In this document: positions 1-11,792 of the stretch, in pieces | How positions within the stretch are numbered: position 1 is the first letter of the stretch | Layout of the letters: each line of letters begins with the position of its first letter | Notes under the pieces: generated by a model | What the model was told of the DNA's origin: nothing | The model's database searches: none | The model's input: only the letters and a program-made list of their open reading frames with translations | Source: Scleroderma bovista | Lineage: Eukaryota > Basidiomycota > Agaricomycetes > Boletales > Sclerodermataceae | Assembly (NCBI GenBank): GCA_037178675.1 | Contig: JAYMGJ010000029.1 | Coordinates: 124,001 to 188,000, forward strand | Direction: 5' to 3' | Length of the DNA: 64,000 bases | Position numbers and translations under genes: made by a program

Positions 1-193
1 GCGGGTGACGAACACAACACTCCCTCTGCTGGGGATAGCTCGATAGGGGCTCCGCATTCATTCCCTGATCGAGTAGTAATACACCCAGTCAGGATCGCAG
101 GAAATCACGCACTTGTTCGTCACCGATCCAGACATCTCATCATAAACTGTCTTTGATCATAGTGCATCGACTTGACAGGTTCATAGAACCAAC

Positions 194-1576
194 ATGCTCC
201 GTGGCACCATCCTTACTTCAGCAGGGCCACGTCCCAGTACATGGGACATCCTCGATTATATGGGTGAATTACCGTTTTCTCCCATGAACAAATCTGTCTT
301 CGAGGTGTCGTCCGTCAAAAACTCAAATGCATCGATACTTCTTAGGCATGGGTGGGCTGGAGATGTCATCAATACTTGTGCTCCGTGGTATGTTCCCGGC
401 ATTTGCTTCGTAGTCGCGCTAACGCTGTGCAGGATCTTTTTATCTTGCGACATGGCTCTTCGTGACAACGCCACGAATGCATACAGTTGCGCATATGCGC
501 ACCATGTTCGTGGTATCGTTGACTTCAATCTTGACGAACTAAGACCATGGGTGAAGAGCGAATTCAAAGGTGCTATTATTGCTGCTTTGAGTGCGAAAAC
601 ACGAGAGGATGTACAAAGGGGCTTGCAGCGAGTATTTAATCGCTCGGGGCACATATTCCAGACTTGCATCTGGCTGGGTTCAGCCTTCCAGTGCTCTAGC
701 TCCATAAATGTGAGACAAACGTTATCAGTGGATAGTTGACATTACCACTGTGGAAGCCCTACAGGTTGAGTATGATTCCGAGAAGCAGGCCAAACTTTCG
801 AATTTTCTTTTGAGCCGGGTCAGAGAATTGAAAGGACCCATGTCTAATGCTGTGGTCGATGCGATTGACAGGAATAATGCAATACTTGTCAGTTTCGAAG
901 CACACGTGAGCTGTACAATATTTGTTTCCTTCCTTTCTCCAGGCTGACATGAAAATTTCGTAGGGTGGACAGTTGTCTCTTCTTCCAGACCCGTCTTCTT
1001 GGTTGAAATCCACCGACTGCTTCGAAGGCTGGGTAATTACCAAGGTTCAAAAGGCAGTACCTATTATGGAGCTTCTAGAACCGCAATTATGCCAGCAAGT
1101 TATCAGTGCATTTGCCCCTCTGATCGGGAAGTAAGTATTGAATAGTAGGCAACAATTGAATTATTCACACAACTGATTTCAGATGGATATCCCCCATGGA
1201 GGGTGACAAAGTGGGTGGTATACCAGACATGACCGCACATCCGGGGTGGTACTGGCTTTCTCAGGCGGTGTCCAAGTCAAGAAAATGCTTGATAGTTCAA
1301 GACAGAACCGGGCATTACCTGATGCCTGCTCCCCCACCAGTTGTTGTCGCACAAAACCATGAGGATATGGTTTACAAATCTGAAGTTGACTCTGAGCTCC
1401 CCTTCAATGTTATTAGTTCATTCTTATGGAATGTGTCGGAAACACCTGATTTCAGACAGCTCGGCGCGGTTAAAAGTGACCTCCTACTCCGTGGGGCAGT
1501 GTCTGCGGCAGTTGAGATCATAGATAAAACCCACGTGGTGGTGGTGGATTTGGTGCGTTTAAATTATGTTCGGTAA
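194..1576 (+). CDS. Unrecognised four-exon protein, 402 aa
   Basis: I do not recognise the family. The model uses exons 194-709, 765-905, 973-1130 and 1183-1576. All junctions are GT-AG and keep one frame, and the lengths sum to exactly 403 codons. The second intron could be read to end at 942, but that puts a TAG at 961. Ending it at 972 removes the stop and leaves a CTGAC branch-like site about 25 nt before the acceptor. The protein is soluble-looking and acidic in places. Residues about 72-82 are hydrophobic, but I see no signal peptide or catalytic motif. Several Trp residues cluster after the last intron. Next comes about 900 bp of non-coding DNA and then a retroelement relic. It may be a lineage-specific basidiomycete protein. 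Confidence 0.6.
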
Positions 1577-2486
1577 ATGTCAAGGGATGGCTCCCAATTT
1601 AACACGATACTAGCTTGGAACTACTTTCGCGTGCGGCGATCCGATCCATGCTATTGAGACGAGTCATATCGCTTTGATAAAGCAACCTATCAATCACTAT
1701 CATGAGCGTTCAATGATTCCTCAGCCCCTTTTGTTGAGCAAATATGCTGTTGATATTCAAGGCGCATAAATGGACACATTGTAAATTCATAACAAAACTA
1801 GTGAGCGTTTAGAGCAGGCTTACCTATCACTTGGTTTACCCATTGCAAGAAAATATACAACAAGCTACACACTAAATGCCCTTGGATATCAGTTGGGAAA
1901 AATATACTACTATATACACCATGTGTAGGTCTTGAAACGGGTTTTTCCTGGTCAGATAAATCCAGTCCACCTTGAACCTGTATAGAATCTCATTCATTCA
2001 AGTCCCACTCGTTTCGCTCCCACTAGTCTTGCTGGGTACATGGAATGTACAGACTTACCATCATAATAATGTTTTAGAAGAGCCTTGAGTGTTTGCATAT
2101 GCATGTGACTAGAACAGAATTCAAGTGGAAGGCAAGAATAATCTGCACCTGCTGGTAAATCGGCATGTGGCGTCACCTCCCATCACCTCCCCTCCAATGC
2201 ACACAGCGCACCACATCATTCCAAACTATTAGGGGACGCGCGGGGCGAGTACTCGACCTTTCAAAATATCACGTCCAACTTGTGCATCCGTCAGGTTACG
2301 TCCTCCGAGTGTAGTACCGGGTCATCATTAGGCTCGCACCGACACCACCGAAGCCTAGAACCAAGAGACCACCGCACGACTTATACGTGTCGAAGGGATA
2401 TAAAGACCGTCAGCTGAGTATGAACCGCCACTTTCAGACACACCCACACTACCCAACTGTTCCGTCACGCGGCACTCGGGGCGTTC
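1577..2486. other. Intergenic, no gene seen
   Basis: About 900 bp between the first gene and the gag relic. Frames are short and show no splice pattern or family resemblance. The last 250 bp become GC-rich and may be an untranslated leader of the decayed retroelement, but I see no long terminal repeat. Confidence 0.5.
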
Positions 2487-3176
2487 TTGCCCTCGAATCG
2501 AGTCACGTTCCCACCGATCTCACCACAACCTGGCAGCACCACAATCGCCACCCCCTGCCAACGTCATCCAACCACCAACCGTACGGCGGATGGCGGAGGT
2601 TTTACCATTGTTCTATGGAACCGGATGACGGCGGAGAACGCCAGCGACTTCTTGAAGGCGTTCAATAGGAGCATCCTGCCCCTCATCCCGCAGGCCACGG
2701 ACGCCCAGAAAATAGACATACTGTGGAACTACCTAGGAACAGACTCCCCAGCTGAGAAATGGTACAAAAACCTCACGGGAGCGCAACTCACATCCTGGGA
2801 TGATTTTACGCGAGCATTCAAACCCAGGTGGGCGCCGCTCCGCAGCGCAGCGCAAACGTCCGGAGAATATCAAGCGGAACTACTAGCACTCACGATGCCG
2901 AAAAGCGAGGTCGGAATGATTAAGTCGGTGGGGGGACAGAAGGTTTGGGCACATGTGAAACGGGCGGTGGATGCGCTAGAGTTGGCAATGCTGGCGGAGA
3001 TAGAGAGGGAGTCAGTGTTGATCTGGCTGGTCAAGAGGTAGTTACCAAAGGCAGTAAGGAAACTACTGGACGATGAATATGCTGACTGGAAGACATTTAC
3101 CGATGCGGTAAAAGGGTTAAGCACAACGAAACTGAGGAAGGAAAGAGAGGAGATAGAGGAACGCACGAAGGTGTGA
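2487..3176 (+). mobile_element. Ty3/gypsy-type gag relic
   Basis: One frame encodes a gag-like segment. It includes a stretch reading WNYLGTDSPAEKWYKNL, then SWDDFTRAFKPRW, as in the retrotransposon gag domain of basidiomycete Ty3-type elements. A TAG at 3039-3041 interrupts the frame, and gag-like sequence (DDEYADWKTFTDAVKGL) continues in the same frame to a TGA at 3174-3176. No protease, reverse transcriptase, integrase or LTR follows. The next recognisable sequence is the HET relic on the other strand. This is therefore an isolated, inactive fragment. The TAG is consistent with a CAG-to-TAG change. Confidence 0.75.
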
Positions 3177-3359
3177 GGAGGAAAGAGAGCAAAAGGCGGA
3201 AGCCACGAAACGGGCAATGACGACGGACCTCTATTTTCAGTGATCACGCTGTCATCGACTTCAGATGTGACATTGCAATTTGGCGTGCCTTGATACCCGA
3301 GAAAGACTTGACGGAGCTGTTGAGTTCCTCTATAGTAGGAACCTTAGTATACATCAGGC

Positions 3360-4050
3360 AATACTATAGTAATTGGATTTCCAGGGCCCATTCGATGACC
3401 ATAGGTGGACAGACGCGACGGGTGGATGCGGTATGGCACTGCCAGCTGAAGGTGTCCTCTCCATAGCATTGGCATATTCACATCCAGCAGACCCGACAGG
3501 GAATAAGCTATCCTCGACTCGAGTCGCCATCTGGTCAGCAGCCCATGATATGATTTGAGCGAAGCAGGGACGGTGTGAAGTAAGTCCATATGCCCTGAGA
3601 CTCGAGTGATGTTTTCCAAGGTAGGTGTAAGCGTCCTCTTATTGCCTATGTACTGCCAATTGCTGAAAAATACACATTCCTCGATGTTATGATCTCCTGT
3701 AGGGCCCACCCACACAAGAACCACTCGGGCTCGCTGTTGGAATTGGGATGCCTGCAGTGCAAAAGGATGGATCAGCAAAGGTACACATAGCATAGCCTTA
3801 AATTTTGGTACCACCGATACATAGAATTGATTGCCTCAGATAGCTCCGCACTGCTTTGCTTGTCCATGCGGCAACCGTCAACCCACAGCCGCACGTATAC
3901 GTATCCGTCCCTCCTAGCCTGCCCAGAGTTATCTAGGATCTTCTTATAGCCCAGGGGCCTGTGAATTTCATTTTGTCCATCTTTGCGAGGTCGACCATCT
4001 CCTCGTAATCGACCTCAGTGGAGAGTGGAGTTGATCCAGCGGTGGGTAAA
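3360..4050 (-). pseudogene. HET-domain protein relic (copy 1)
   Basis: Read on the minus strand from about 4050, fragments follow the order of a basidiomycete HET (heterokaryon incompatibility-like) protein: VDYEEMVDLAKMD, then a segment like RRDGYVYV, then ELSEAINSMYRWY, then NWQYIGNKRTLTPTLENITRV, then SLSGLLDVNMPM. They lie in different frames with stops between them, so the gene is broken by several frameshifts and deletions. A related, differently damaged copy lies on the plus strand at 37276-38840. HET domains take part in fungal non-self recognition and programmed cell death, but this copy cannot make a full protein. Confidence 0.7.
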
Positions 4051-4508
4051 GATCGCGTAGGAAAAGTGCTCGAACGAAATGTGACACGTACAGTTGTAAC
4101 AATACGGTTGTGTCAGTTGAACATCTTGCATATGGGAAAGCACTCACAGGAAGGTTCGTCTGCTTAAGCCCTCAGCCCCGACGACTGATGGTAACGGTAA
4201 GAATACAAGGATGAAGCGCGCTGAAAGGCTTCATGCAGCAACTTCCGGCACAATTAGTGGATAGTAAGCTCGAGACGAGATGACTTCATCGTGACAACGA
4301 CTGGCAGAGACAATAGGACGCCGCAACAGTAGATTGTCCCATCGAACTTATTTTTCGTGAATTCTGAAGTCCTGGACAGGATGTGCTACCTTCTGGAGCG
4401 CAGCCTCGGCGATTCGAGCAGCCACAGGATGGAATGGAACACACTTCAAGCTGCACTTGGCAGGCGAGGCCAGACAGGTCAAGATGGCTCTCGAGGGGTC
4501 GTTCAATG
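4051..4508. other. Intergenic, no gene seen
   Basis: Lies between the HET relic and the tRNA gene. Short frames only. Part of it is presumably the former promoter of the HET relic. Confidence 0.4.
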
Positions 4509-4580
4509 TCTCTGGTAGTATATCGGATAGTACACCCGCCTGTCACGCGGGAGAGCGGGGTTCGACTCCCCGCCAGAGAG
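4509..4580 (+). tRNA. tRNA-Asp (anticodon GTC)
   Basis: A 72-nt cloverleaf. The acceptor strands TCTCTGG and CCAGAGA pair fully, with G as discriminator base. The D stem is GTAT/GTAC. The anticodon stem CCCGC/GCGGG encloses loop CTGTCAC, giving anticodon GTC. The T arm is GCGGGGTTCGACTCCCCGC. A T run follows within about 10 nt, as expected for RNA polymerase III termination. There is no intron. It lies 85 bp upstream of the lipase start codon on the same strand. Confidence 0.95.
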
Positions 4581-4665
4581 ACTCTTTTTGTAATGCTGCC
4601 ATAATCAGTATTACGTAATGAGGTATTGAGGTTGGTGTGGTCCTCATATGTGAGAGATCATTGAC

Positions 4666-6717
4666 ATGAACAACGTTTCGTTTCCAATCCATCTCGTTAC
4701 TCTCATTCGCAGACTTTTCAACGTCATATCAACAATCTCATTGACAAACCAATATCTTTTGTCAAGAATACAGGCTGATAACCACGTTTCTGAAGACCGG
4801 GCTGGACAGCCTGGGTCATACTCTCGACTCATCCACCGCTCTTGTCAACCAGCACACAGTAGATGGAAGTGGCCAACACCAGGATACACCTATGCTTTGA
4901 CCAGCAACATTCGGTTTGTTTGTTCCGACGATCGTTGCTCGAACTTTCGACCAGGAATTTCCAGTGATCATACATCAAGTTCGTGCTACTTCGGTACCTT
5001 GGTCTAACGAATCCAATCTTTGTTGTGCGCAGGGCCACCGAGTGATTTCCACTCCAACTGCACGTCGGGCACATCACCTCGACTCGATACATCGGCTTTA
5101 CATGTGCGAACTACTGACACTACTTCAAGTCCCAAGGGCGATTTCGCAAAGCAAGATATCATTAACCGCTTAATGAGCCACCCCACTCTCTTTGACCCTA
5201 TAAGATCACCTCGCTATCCCATTGTGCTCTGCCACGGTACGTGTTCTCCTGCCATTGACTTGTACCTCACCTTAGCGCACCTACAGGTCTATATGGATTC
5301 GACGTCAGAGGCCCTTCTGCGTTTCCAATCCTTCGATATCACTACTGGTCTAATGTACTGGAGATTTTAAAGAAGAGAATTGGTGCAGACGTCATCGTCA
5401 CAGCTGTTCCAGGGTAAGCAAGCCAAAAACGATCGCCTGGCGGTGCACTTTGGCTGACACAGGAACACGACACGCAGAACTGGATCGATAGCATCAAGGG
5501 CAGAGACTCTGGACCGTCTCTTACAGCAAAGAGCGCGTGGTCGAGGCGTAAACCTTATGGCACACTCCATGGGAGGCCTGGACTGTCGCCATCTGATTAC
5601 ACATATACAGCCTACCGAATACGCCCCGCTTTCACTTACGTCCATCAGCACCCCTCACCGGGGCAGCCCCTTTATGGACTGGTGCGCTGTAAGTCAATGT
5701 CCGCCTGATCTTGGAATTTAGATGATCCGAAGACCGTTGTTCCAGCAATACCTTGGTTTGGGAAGACACACGGATCCCCAAATACCAAGGCCTACTAACG
5801 AAACAATAGCCAACGTTGATCATAAGAAAAAATCAGATAAGCCGGCTGAACTTCCACTCTCACTCTCCTCCCTCCCTTCTTCTTTCACTACTCTCCTTTT
5901 ATCGTACCTCGACTCCCCGGCGTATGCGAACCTGACGACATCGTACCTCAACGATGTATTCAATCCAAGAACACCAGACGACCCACGTGTCAAATACTTT
6001 AGCGTCGTCTCGCGGATCGACGAAGTCAACATATGGCATCCTCTCTGGCTCCCCAAAATGGTCCTCGACGACGCGGAACGCACTGCCAGAGAGTCCCTCA
6101 AGGCGAGTCTGGGGGACAACCCCCAGGACACGTCGGGCGTACCGCTCTGGGAGCAGGACGACCAGTGGGGAAACGACGGACTGGTTACCGTACAGAGTGC
6201 TCGATGGGGCGAGTTTTTGGGCATCCTGGAGGGCTGTGACCATTGGGATGTCAGAGGCTGGCGGGGATCTTTCATGGAGCTCAATGTTGACTTGCCCTCC
6301 CTATCGATCCCGCTAGGCGAGGTCGCACACCGTGTGGGCGGGGAGGGGTGGTCCTTGGGGGACTGGACGCGGTTCATCAACGTGTGGAGAAAACAAGAGA
6401 AGAGCGCAGAGGGAGAGCTGGAAATGAGTACAGCAATATCCCAGGTCACGAATGCAATCACTATCTCTCCGCGGGATACGACGCGGGGTGACAGGAGACA
6501 TAGAGACCAGGACGATCCCGTGGTCAAGGCTTCGACAGACCATGTCTCTGCAGTTTTTGACTGGATCGTCGAACAAGCCCCTTCACATGGTGGGCCGTCG
6601 TCATCTGGAAGCAAAGTGGAGTCCAAGAGAGCTCCAAAGAAGGATCTAGCCACCAAAATGGATTTGGAGAAGTTCTACGTGTCCCTTACTCGCAGGTTGT
6701 ATGATGAGGGTCTATAA
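4666..6717 (+). CDS. Tgl2-like triacylglycerol lipase (alpha/beta hydrolase)
   Basis: Predicted lipase of the yeast Tgl2 / bacterial-type lipase family, hydrolysing acylglycerols. Exons 4666-4993, 5033-5236, 5287-5413, 5478-5688 and 5746-6717 give 613 aa. The oxyanion region reads VLCHGLYGFDVRGPSAF. The nucleophile motif is AHSMGGLDCRHLI, followed by STPHRGSPFMDW. The acid and base are in NDGLVTVQSARWGEFLG and CDHWDVRGW, so the Ser-Asp-His triad looks complete. The N-terminus is basic and hydrophobic (LVTLIRRLFNVI), compatible with membrane or mitochondrial targeting as known for Tgl2, but that is inference. The start codon is the least certain part. The first intron (39 nt) has a CTAAC branch site. 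Relative to Tgl2 there is a poorly conserved insertion after the nucleophile. Confidence 0.85.
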
Positions 6718-6990
6718 CGGACACTCTAGTAACGAAGTGGGGGGCACAGTGTATAATACTTATGTAACATCGAAACTGTGCAAGACAATGTCGGTCGACA
6801 ATTACTGCGGGGAAGATTTTATACAATAGTCATCATAAGTCCAGCTGGAGTTCAAATATTACAACAGTCATCATGCTGTTTCGTGAGCAAGATCCCGAGC
6901 AAAGTGGAAAAAGTCTACGTTCGAACCATTCACGCCATACTTGTAGATCTGTACAAAAAGATCAGCCAGCGACCACAAAGAAATCATGGG
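6718..6990. other. Convergent 3' ends of lipase and GDH2
   Basis: A 273-bp spacer between two stop codons facing each other. It should hold both 3' untranslated regions. No other feature seen. Confidence 0.5.
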
Positions 6991-9900
6991 TCAACCCACA
7001 AAGTGAGATGCAGTCCAGCTCGAGAACAGGGCACGCTGGTACGCTTCAGGCAGCCTCTCTAGCAGTGTATCCAGCCCAACCTGCTCTACCAGCGTCTTGG
7101 GAATCGCCTTCCGCATGACACCCCTTCTGCTGGGGACGTCATCGAACAAATCAGAAGCCTCAAGATCGGCCTGAAGGTCATTCAGCGTGCTCGAGAGCTC
7201 GTCTGAGATCTGCGTGCGCGCCTTGGCGCCTTGCAGGCGTGCGTGCTCGCGCCAGATACACTGGAATTCAGCCGCCGCATTTTCAGTGATCTTGGCCTGG
7301 ATATCCTTGACGTAACTCTGGTAGAAATCGGAGGGCTTTCCATCCTTGAAAATCATGAGGTCGACGTATTCTTGGGTGGAGAGTGCAAGACCAGCAAGGA
7401 CCTCCAGCGAGGAGCTCGTTACACCACCTTTGTTGGCGCTGGAATCCTTGAAGAGGACGACCCGACGCTTTTCGAGGGACATGCGTGCTTGCTGTGTGAA
7501 GAAGAGGTTGGCGCCTTCGACGATATACTTGAAGTGAGGTTTGCCCTCAGAGTCGACCAAACCAGCGACATTCGAAATGTTCACTGCTTCAGGACTAAGG
7601 AAATGGATATCATATATGAGCACAGCAACAGGCCTCCGGAGAACCGTCCACCTACCGTCCACCACACGGCACGAAGAGGTCCGCCTTGAAACGGAAGTGT
7701 GCACTGTTCCTAAAGTCGGTACCATCGACCACAATCTCTCCAGCTGGCATTTTTCCAGGTCAGTGAATTGCGTTCAAAAATGGGTGGCGCAAACATACAT
7801 GGTAGCTTGACATCCTGGTCCTGAACTCTGACCAGGTACCCGTCCTTGCTTAGTTTAGACTTGTCAAAGTTGGACACGGGCACACGGAGCTTGGCGAGAC
7901 GGACGAGTTCCTCGCGGTTAAGTCCATGAGGGTCGGCGACGACACCGCTTCCATCAATGACGGCGACGGTCTTGTCAGAGCTCAGTAAAATCTCGTCTGT
8001 TCACGTCCTTAGCATTCATTCTAATCATAGGGTTGTCACCAAAATTACTCACTCGAGCCAAGGTCACCATCTAAATTATGGTCAGCACAATCGACTAAAA
8101 CGAAGTAATAGATATGCGTACCAGGGCCACCCGTCTGTACCTTGGTGACATCCTTCTCCCTGAGGCCAAGTTGCTTATATATTCCAACGACGTATTGCCG
8201 GACGGACAGCGACGTCATTCCATAGGTATCATGTGGGACACCACCGAGATGCTCAGCGCTCTTGCCAGTAGTGAAGGACTTCCACCATTTCTCGGCGCCG
8301 CGTTCACGTGCATGATCTTCGGCATTCATGAGCACAGGTGTGTATATATAGAACAAAACAGTACATACTGGCTGCCCAGTCCATCATGTCAGCAGTGCCC
8401 TCTGCGGGGGTGGCGTCAGGGGTGTATACGATTTGAAATAACAGGTACCCTCACCATCGGGTCCGAAGAAGAGAAGCTCGGGTTTGCCATAGAGATCTAC
8501 CAAGCGTTCTTTGATCCCGGGGCTCTGGCCAGGAATCAAGAGGTCTAAAACGGCCTGTAAACAGCGTCAAATGGGTGGCGCTAAATGCATGCCCATAACC
8601 CCTTACATCTACGTATTTCTCGAAGCAGCGTCTTGGGTTCGCTCCCAACCTAAGAGGGACCAATCGGCTTCTCCCCAAACAAACAAGAACTACTGTGAAC
8701 GTACGATGGTAAAATGATACCCTTGGCTCCACCCTCGGGTATATCCTTGTTTTTCAACGACTGCGTCGCGGCCAGCGCGTAGTTCTCGTCGAACAACATC
8801 CTCTGGTTAATCGAGTAGTTCCTGATACCCAATCAGTCAGAGTACAAGTCTTGGAGCTATTCACTCACTCTTTGTTCCTCGACATGACGATACGGATACC
8901 ACCACGAGCCACGTCCCTGAAACGGATGTGGAACCCACGGAACTCGTTCCCGATGACGAAGGTCATGCCAAAGGGTTTCTTGGGGTATTCGATCTCTGCC
9001 AAAAAGTCGGGTGCAAGACGGAATGACAGTGCAACCTTGGTGGGCTGGTAGAAGTTGGTCCTGAGAACATTTCTGAATGGCGGGTTAACCTGGGCTCGTA
9101 CGAAGTATACATGGGGCTTACTTGTTGAAGATGAGGAAGGCTTCTAGGACTTGGAGATCCTGCTTGTTAAGGACAGTACGCCTAATCTTGTCATATAACT
9201 CCTCGTCCGTGAGGGGTTGGGCAGTTTGCAAGCGCTGGTAAGACAGCGTAGGCCTGTTCGGCTTGTTAGATTTTCAAAGCTGGACCACAGAGGTGCTCAC
9301 ATAAGGGAGGCGTCGTCGGCGGCTGGGTAGTGGACCATCGCAAAGTTGACATAGAGCAGACGGATCTAGCTTCATGTGAGAAGACGGCATTCGACATGAT
9401 ATAGAAGCCTACGAGCTCAGAGTGGGCGTGAATGACTTGTGCAATGCTTTCACGAGTGAAAGTCTCTTCCCTGAATCGCCTCTTGATGTCGTTGAGGATC
9501 TCGGCATGTGCAGGGTTCGACTCATCGAGGGCATTCTTGAGGTGGAGGTACGCGGGCCCAAGGCGGTTGCAGAAGTGCTGTGCAAATACCCAGCCACAGT
9601 CTTGGGAATGGTGGTCAATGACGTCGAGTGAATGGTGGCAAGGGAGCATACATACAGGCATAGGTAGCTTCCTGAACGGCATGGTTTGAATTGAGGTGAT
9701 TCAAGAAGAAGGGGTTGTCTGGGAGACAGTAAAGCAGGGAAGCCTCCTTCATGACTTGTACTATGGAGTGTTCGATCGGGGGCGCGGAGGAACCGGGCAT
9801 GGGATTGAGGTAGAGGGAAATGATGGTGATGCCATTGGAGAACTGTTCCACATACTTGCGTGCCGAGTACAGCTGATAGTAGTGGTACAAGTTGGAGAGT

Positions 9901-10888
9901 GCGCTGCGCAAGATGTTATTATTTGTTGGGGATGCGAAAATGATCGCACCTAAAGAATCGGGAAGTGCCTCCCATCTTGTATCCGATGACGATGCGCCTC
10001 TCGCGGCTGCCTTCGACCTCGAAGAGCTCCATGACTGGGCCGTAGCGGCTCTCTACCTGCCACATGATCCTTTGGTATATTTCGAGGGTGTTCTCGGTTG
10101 CCTTCTCGAGGAAGGAGCGATCTGAGACGGTGCGGATATCGGTTTTTCCATCGGAGCGCGTTGAGGGAGGGGGCGGGGAGGGGAAGTCACACTTTGTGAT
10201 GAAGTAGCAACGGAGTTGTTGAGACGCGGTTGCAGAGATGGATCCGGCGGATCGGAATGTCTCGAGACGGTAGCACTTTGCGGGTGTGGAGTTGTCCAAG
10301 AACAAGGAATCGATTCTGTGGGGGATGGACGGATGAGCGAACGACGACCTGGGAGGACAAGGACCGACCTGGATTCACAGGTTGCACCTGGACCTTCAGT
10401 GGATGTGCGGCCTGGGGGACTTGTGTGAATAAACGTAGCGCCATTTCCTTTCTGGTCTATTTTTTCGAGATCTATGACGAGTTTGTTGGGGTCGTGTTTG
10501 GTGAAGGAGAGGACCTTGGCGCCAAAGAGGGCGAGCACATGATCTGAGATGACGGAGACGGATTCGTTCTGGAAATATGTGTCGTCGATGCCGAGGTGGG
10601 AGTAGAACCAGTTGACCTCGTTGGCCACGAGCTCTCTTGGGACGAAGCCCTAGCGAGGGGCCTGAGCGTCAATCAACGGTCACGGTGACAATTGGGACGT
10701 ACTTTAGCAGCGACGGCGGCCTGGACTCTGGCGCGCTGTTCCTCCTTTCCCTTGAAGACGGGGGTGGTGTAGCCGGGGAGGTTCTGGACACGCTGGAGCA
10801 AGGCCTCGCTGGCGGTCTTGGAGGACCCATTGGGGAGACTGGGACCACGGCTGGGCCCCGGGGACTGATGGCGTGGCTCGGGTGGCAT
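6991..10888 (-). CDS. GDH2: NAD-specific glutamate dehydrogenase
   Basis: Large NAD-dependent glutamate dehydrogenase of the roughly 1,000-residue fungal class. It deaminates glutamate to 2-oxoglutarate and ammonium for carbon and nitrogen catabolism. It starts with a Pro/Ser-rich leader, then GFVPRELVANEVNWFYSHLG after the first intron. Further family blocks appear in order: EGSRERRIVIGYKMG, RKYVEQFSNGITIISLYLNP, APPIEHSIVQVMKEASLLYC, NYSINQRMLFDENYALAAT, GANPRRCFEKYVD, TYGMTSLSVRQY, then VEGANLFFTQQARMSLEKRR and FKDSSANKGGVTSSSLEVLA near the C-terminus. The protein ends SSWTASHFVG. There are more than ten short introns, and those I checked (for example those ending at the GFVP and GANP blocks) keep frame. 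It looks intact. Confidence 0.93.
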
Positions 10889-11792
10889 TTAGCACAGAGA
10901 GTGGGGGGAGGAGGAGGAGTTGGGAGGGAGATGAGAGAAGCGTGTGGGGTAAATGGCACGGATATTTATACGTCCTCGAGCGTGCAGGGAGAAGCAAGAT
11001 CCGTATATGCAGTGTTGCCGTGTAACCGACGAAGAACGCGCTCTGATTTCGAAACTAGAACACTAACGAAGAGACGGAAGTAAGCCACCCCCGCGTTATT
11101 GAAGCCTCGGTCCCAAACGGATTGGCCGGTGCTACTCTAACAGTTCTGGCGTGCCAGACTGCCATTCGCAGGCCAGAGAGGGCGTCGGGGAGCGGTGGTA
11201 GCCAAGGACACCAGATGGATAAGATCCGGGCAGTTCCGTTATGTCGTGTCACGAGCTCCCATCGCCAGCCATCCTCGCGAAGTGGGTTTCAAAATGCGAA
11301 ATCTATTTCCCTCGCTCTACCCAGGGACAACTGGAGCACCTCACAGGAGGCGCAGCACATACGATCGCTTATTGCCGGTTGTTCAAAATGACGACTTCTT
11401 CCCTAACAGCATTTACATAAATTTTCGACAAACAGAGAAATCACGCCCGTGACAGCCGGGGGTGACCATGCGTTACTTTCTGTGACATCTTGTGACGGCC
11501 AACTGGTGGGGAGTGCGCCGAGGATCTCCCGATGGGAACAAGGTTGTTGGCGACCAAACGCGGCTTATTTTGTACACTTTTGCTCGCCTACGTTTACACC
11601 AAGCAACAAGCTCCCGACGATCTGGAAAAACGGAGCCATCACTGATATAATCTGGCTTGTGGCATAATAGAATCCGGCGTCGCAGCTCATGATCTGTATG
11701 TACAATCATGACGTCAAAGGACATACTCCAAGTTCGTTATGTATCTCATTTAAATCGCACGTTCAACCACGCCTTTCCACGTTCTCTGCGCA
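10889..11792. promoter_or_regulatory. GDH2 upstream region
   Basis: About 900 bp between the GDH2 start and the 3' end of the SDR gene on the same strand. No convincing gene in either strand. It must hold the GDH2 promoter and the SDR 3' end. I cannot point to individual factor sites with confidence. Confidence 0.4.

Noticed and set aside
961..963. Apparent TAG nonsense codon in the first gene
   Set aside because: It lies inside the intron when the acceptor at 972, with a CTGAC branch site upstream, is used; total length then is a whole number of codons.
5820..6656. 278-codon minus-strand frame
   Set aside because: Antisense to the C-terminal exon of the lipase, which has clear catalytic motifs; no motif or splice context of its own.
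10637..11083. 148-codon plus-strand frame
   Set aside because: Overlaps the first exon and promoter of GDH2 in antisense; Gly-rich composition comes from the Pro-rich leader.
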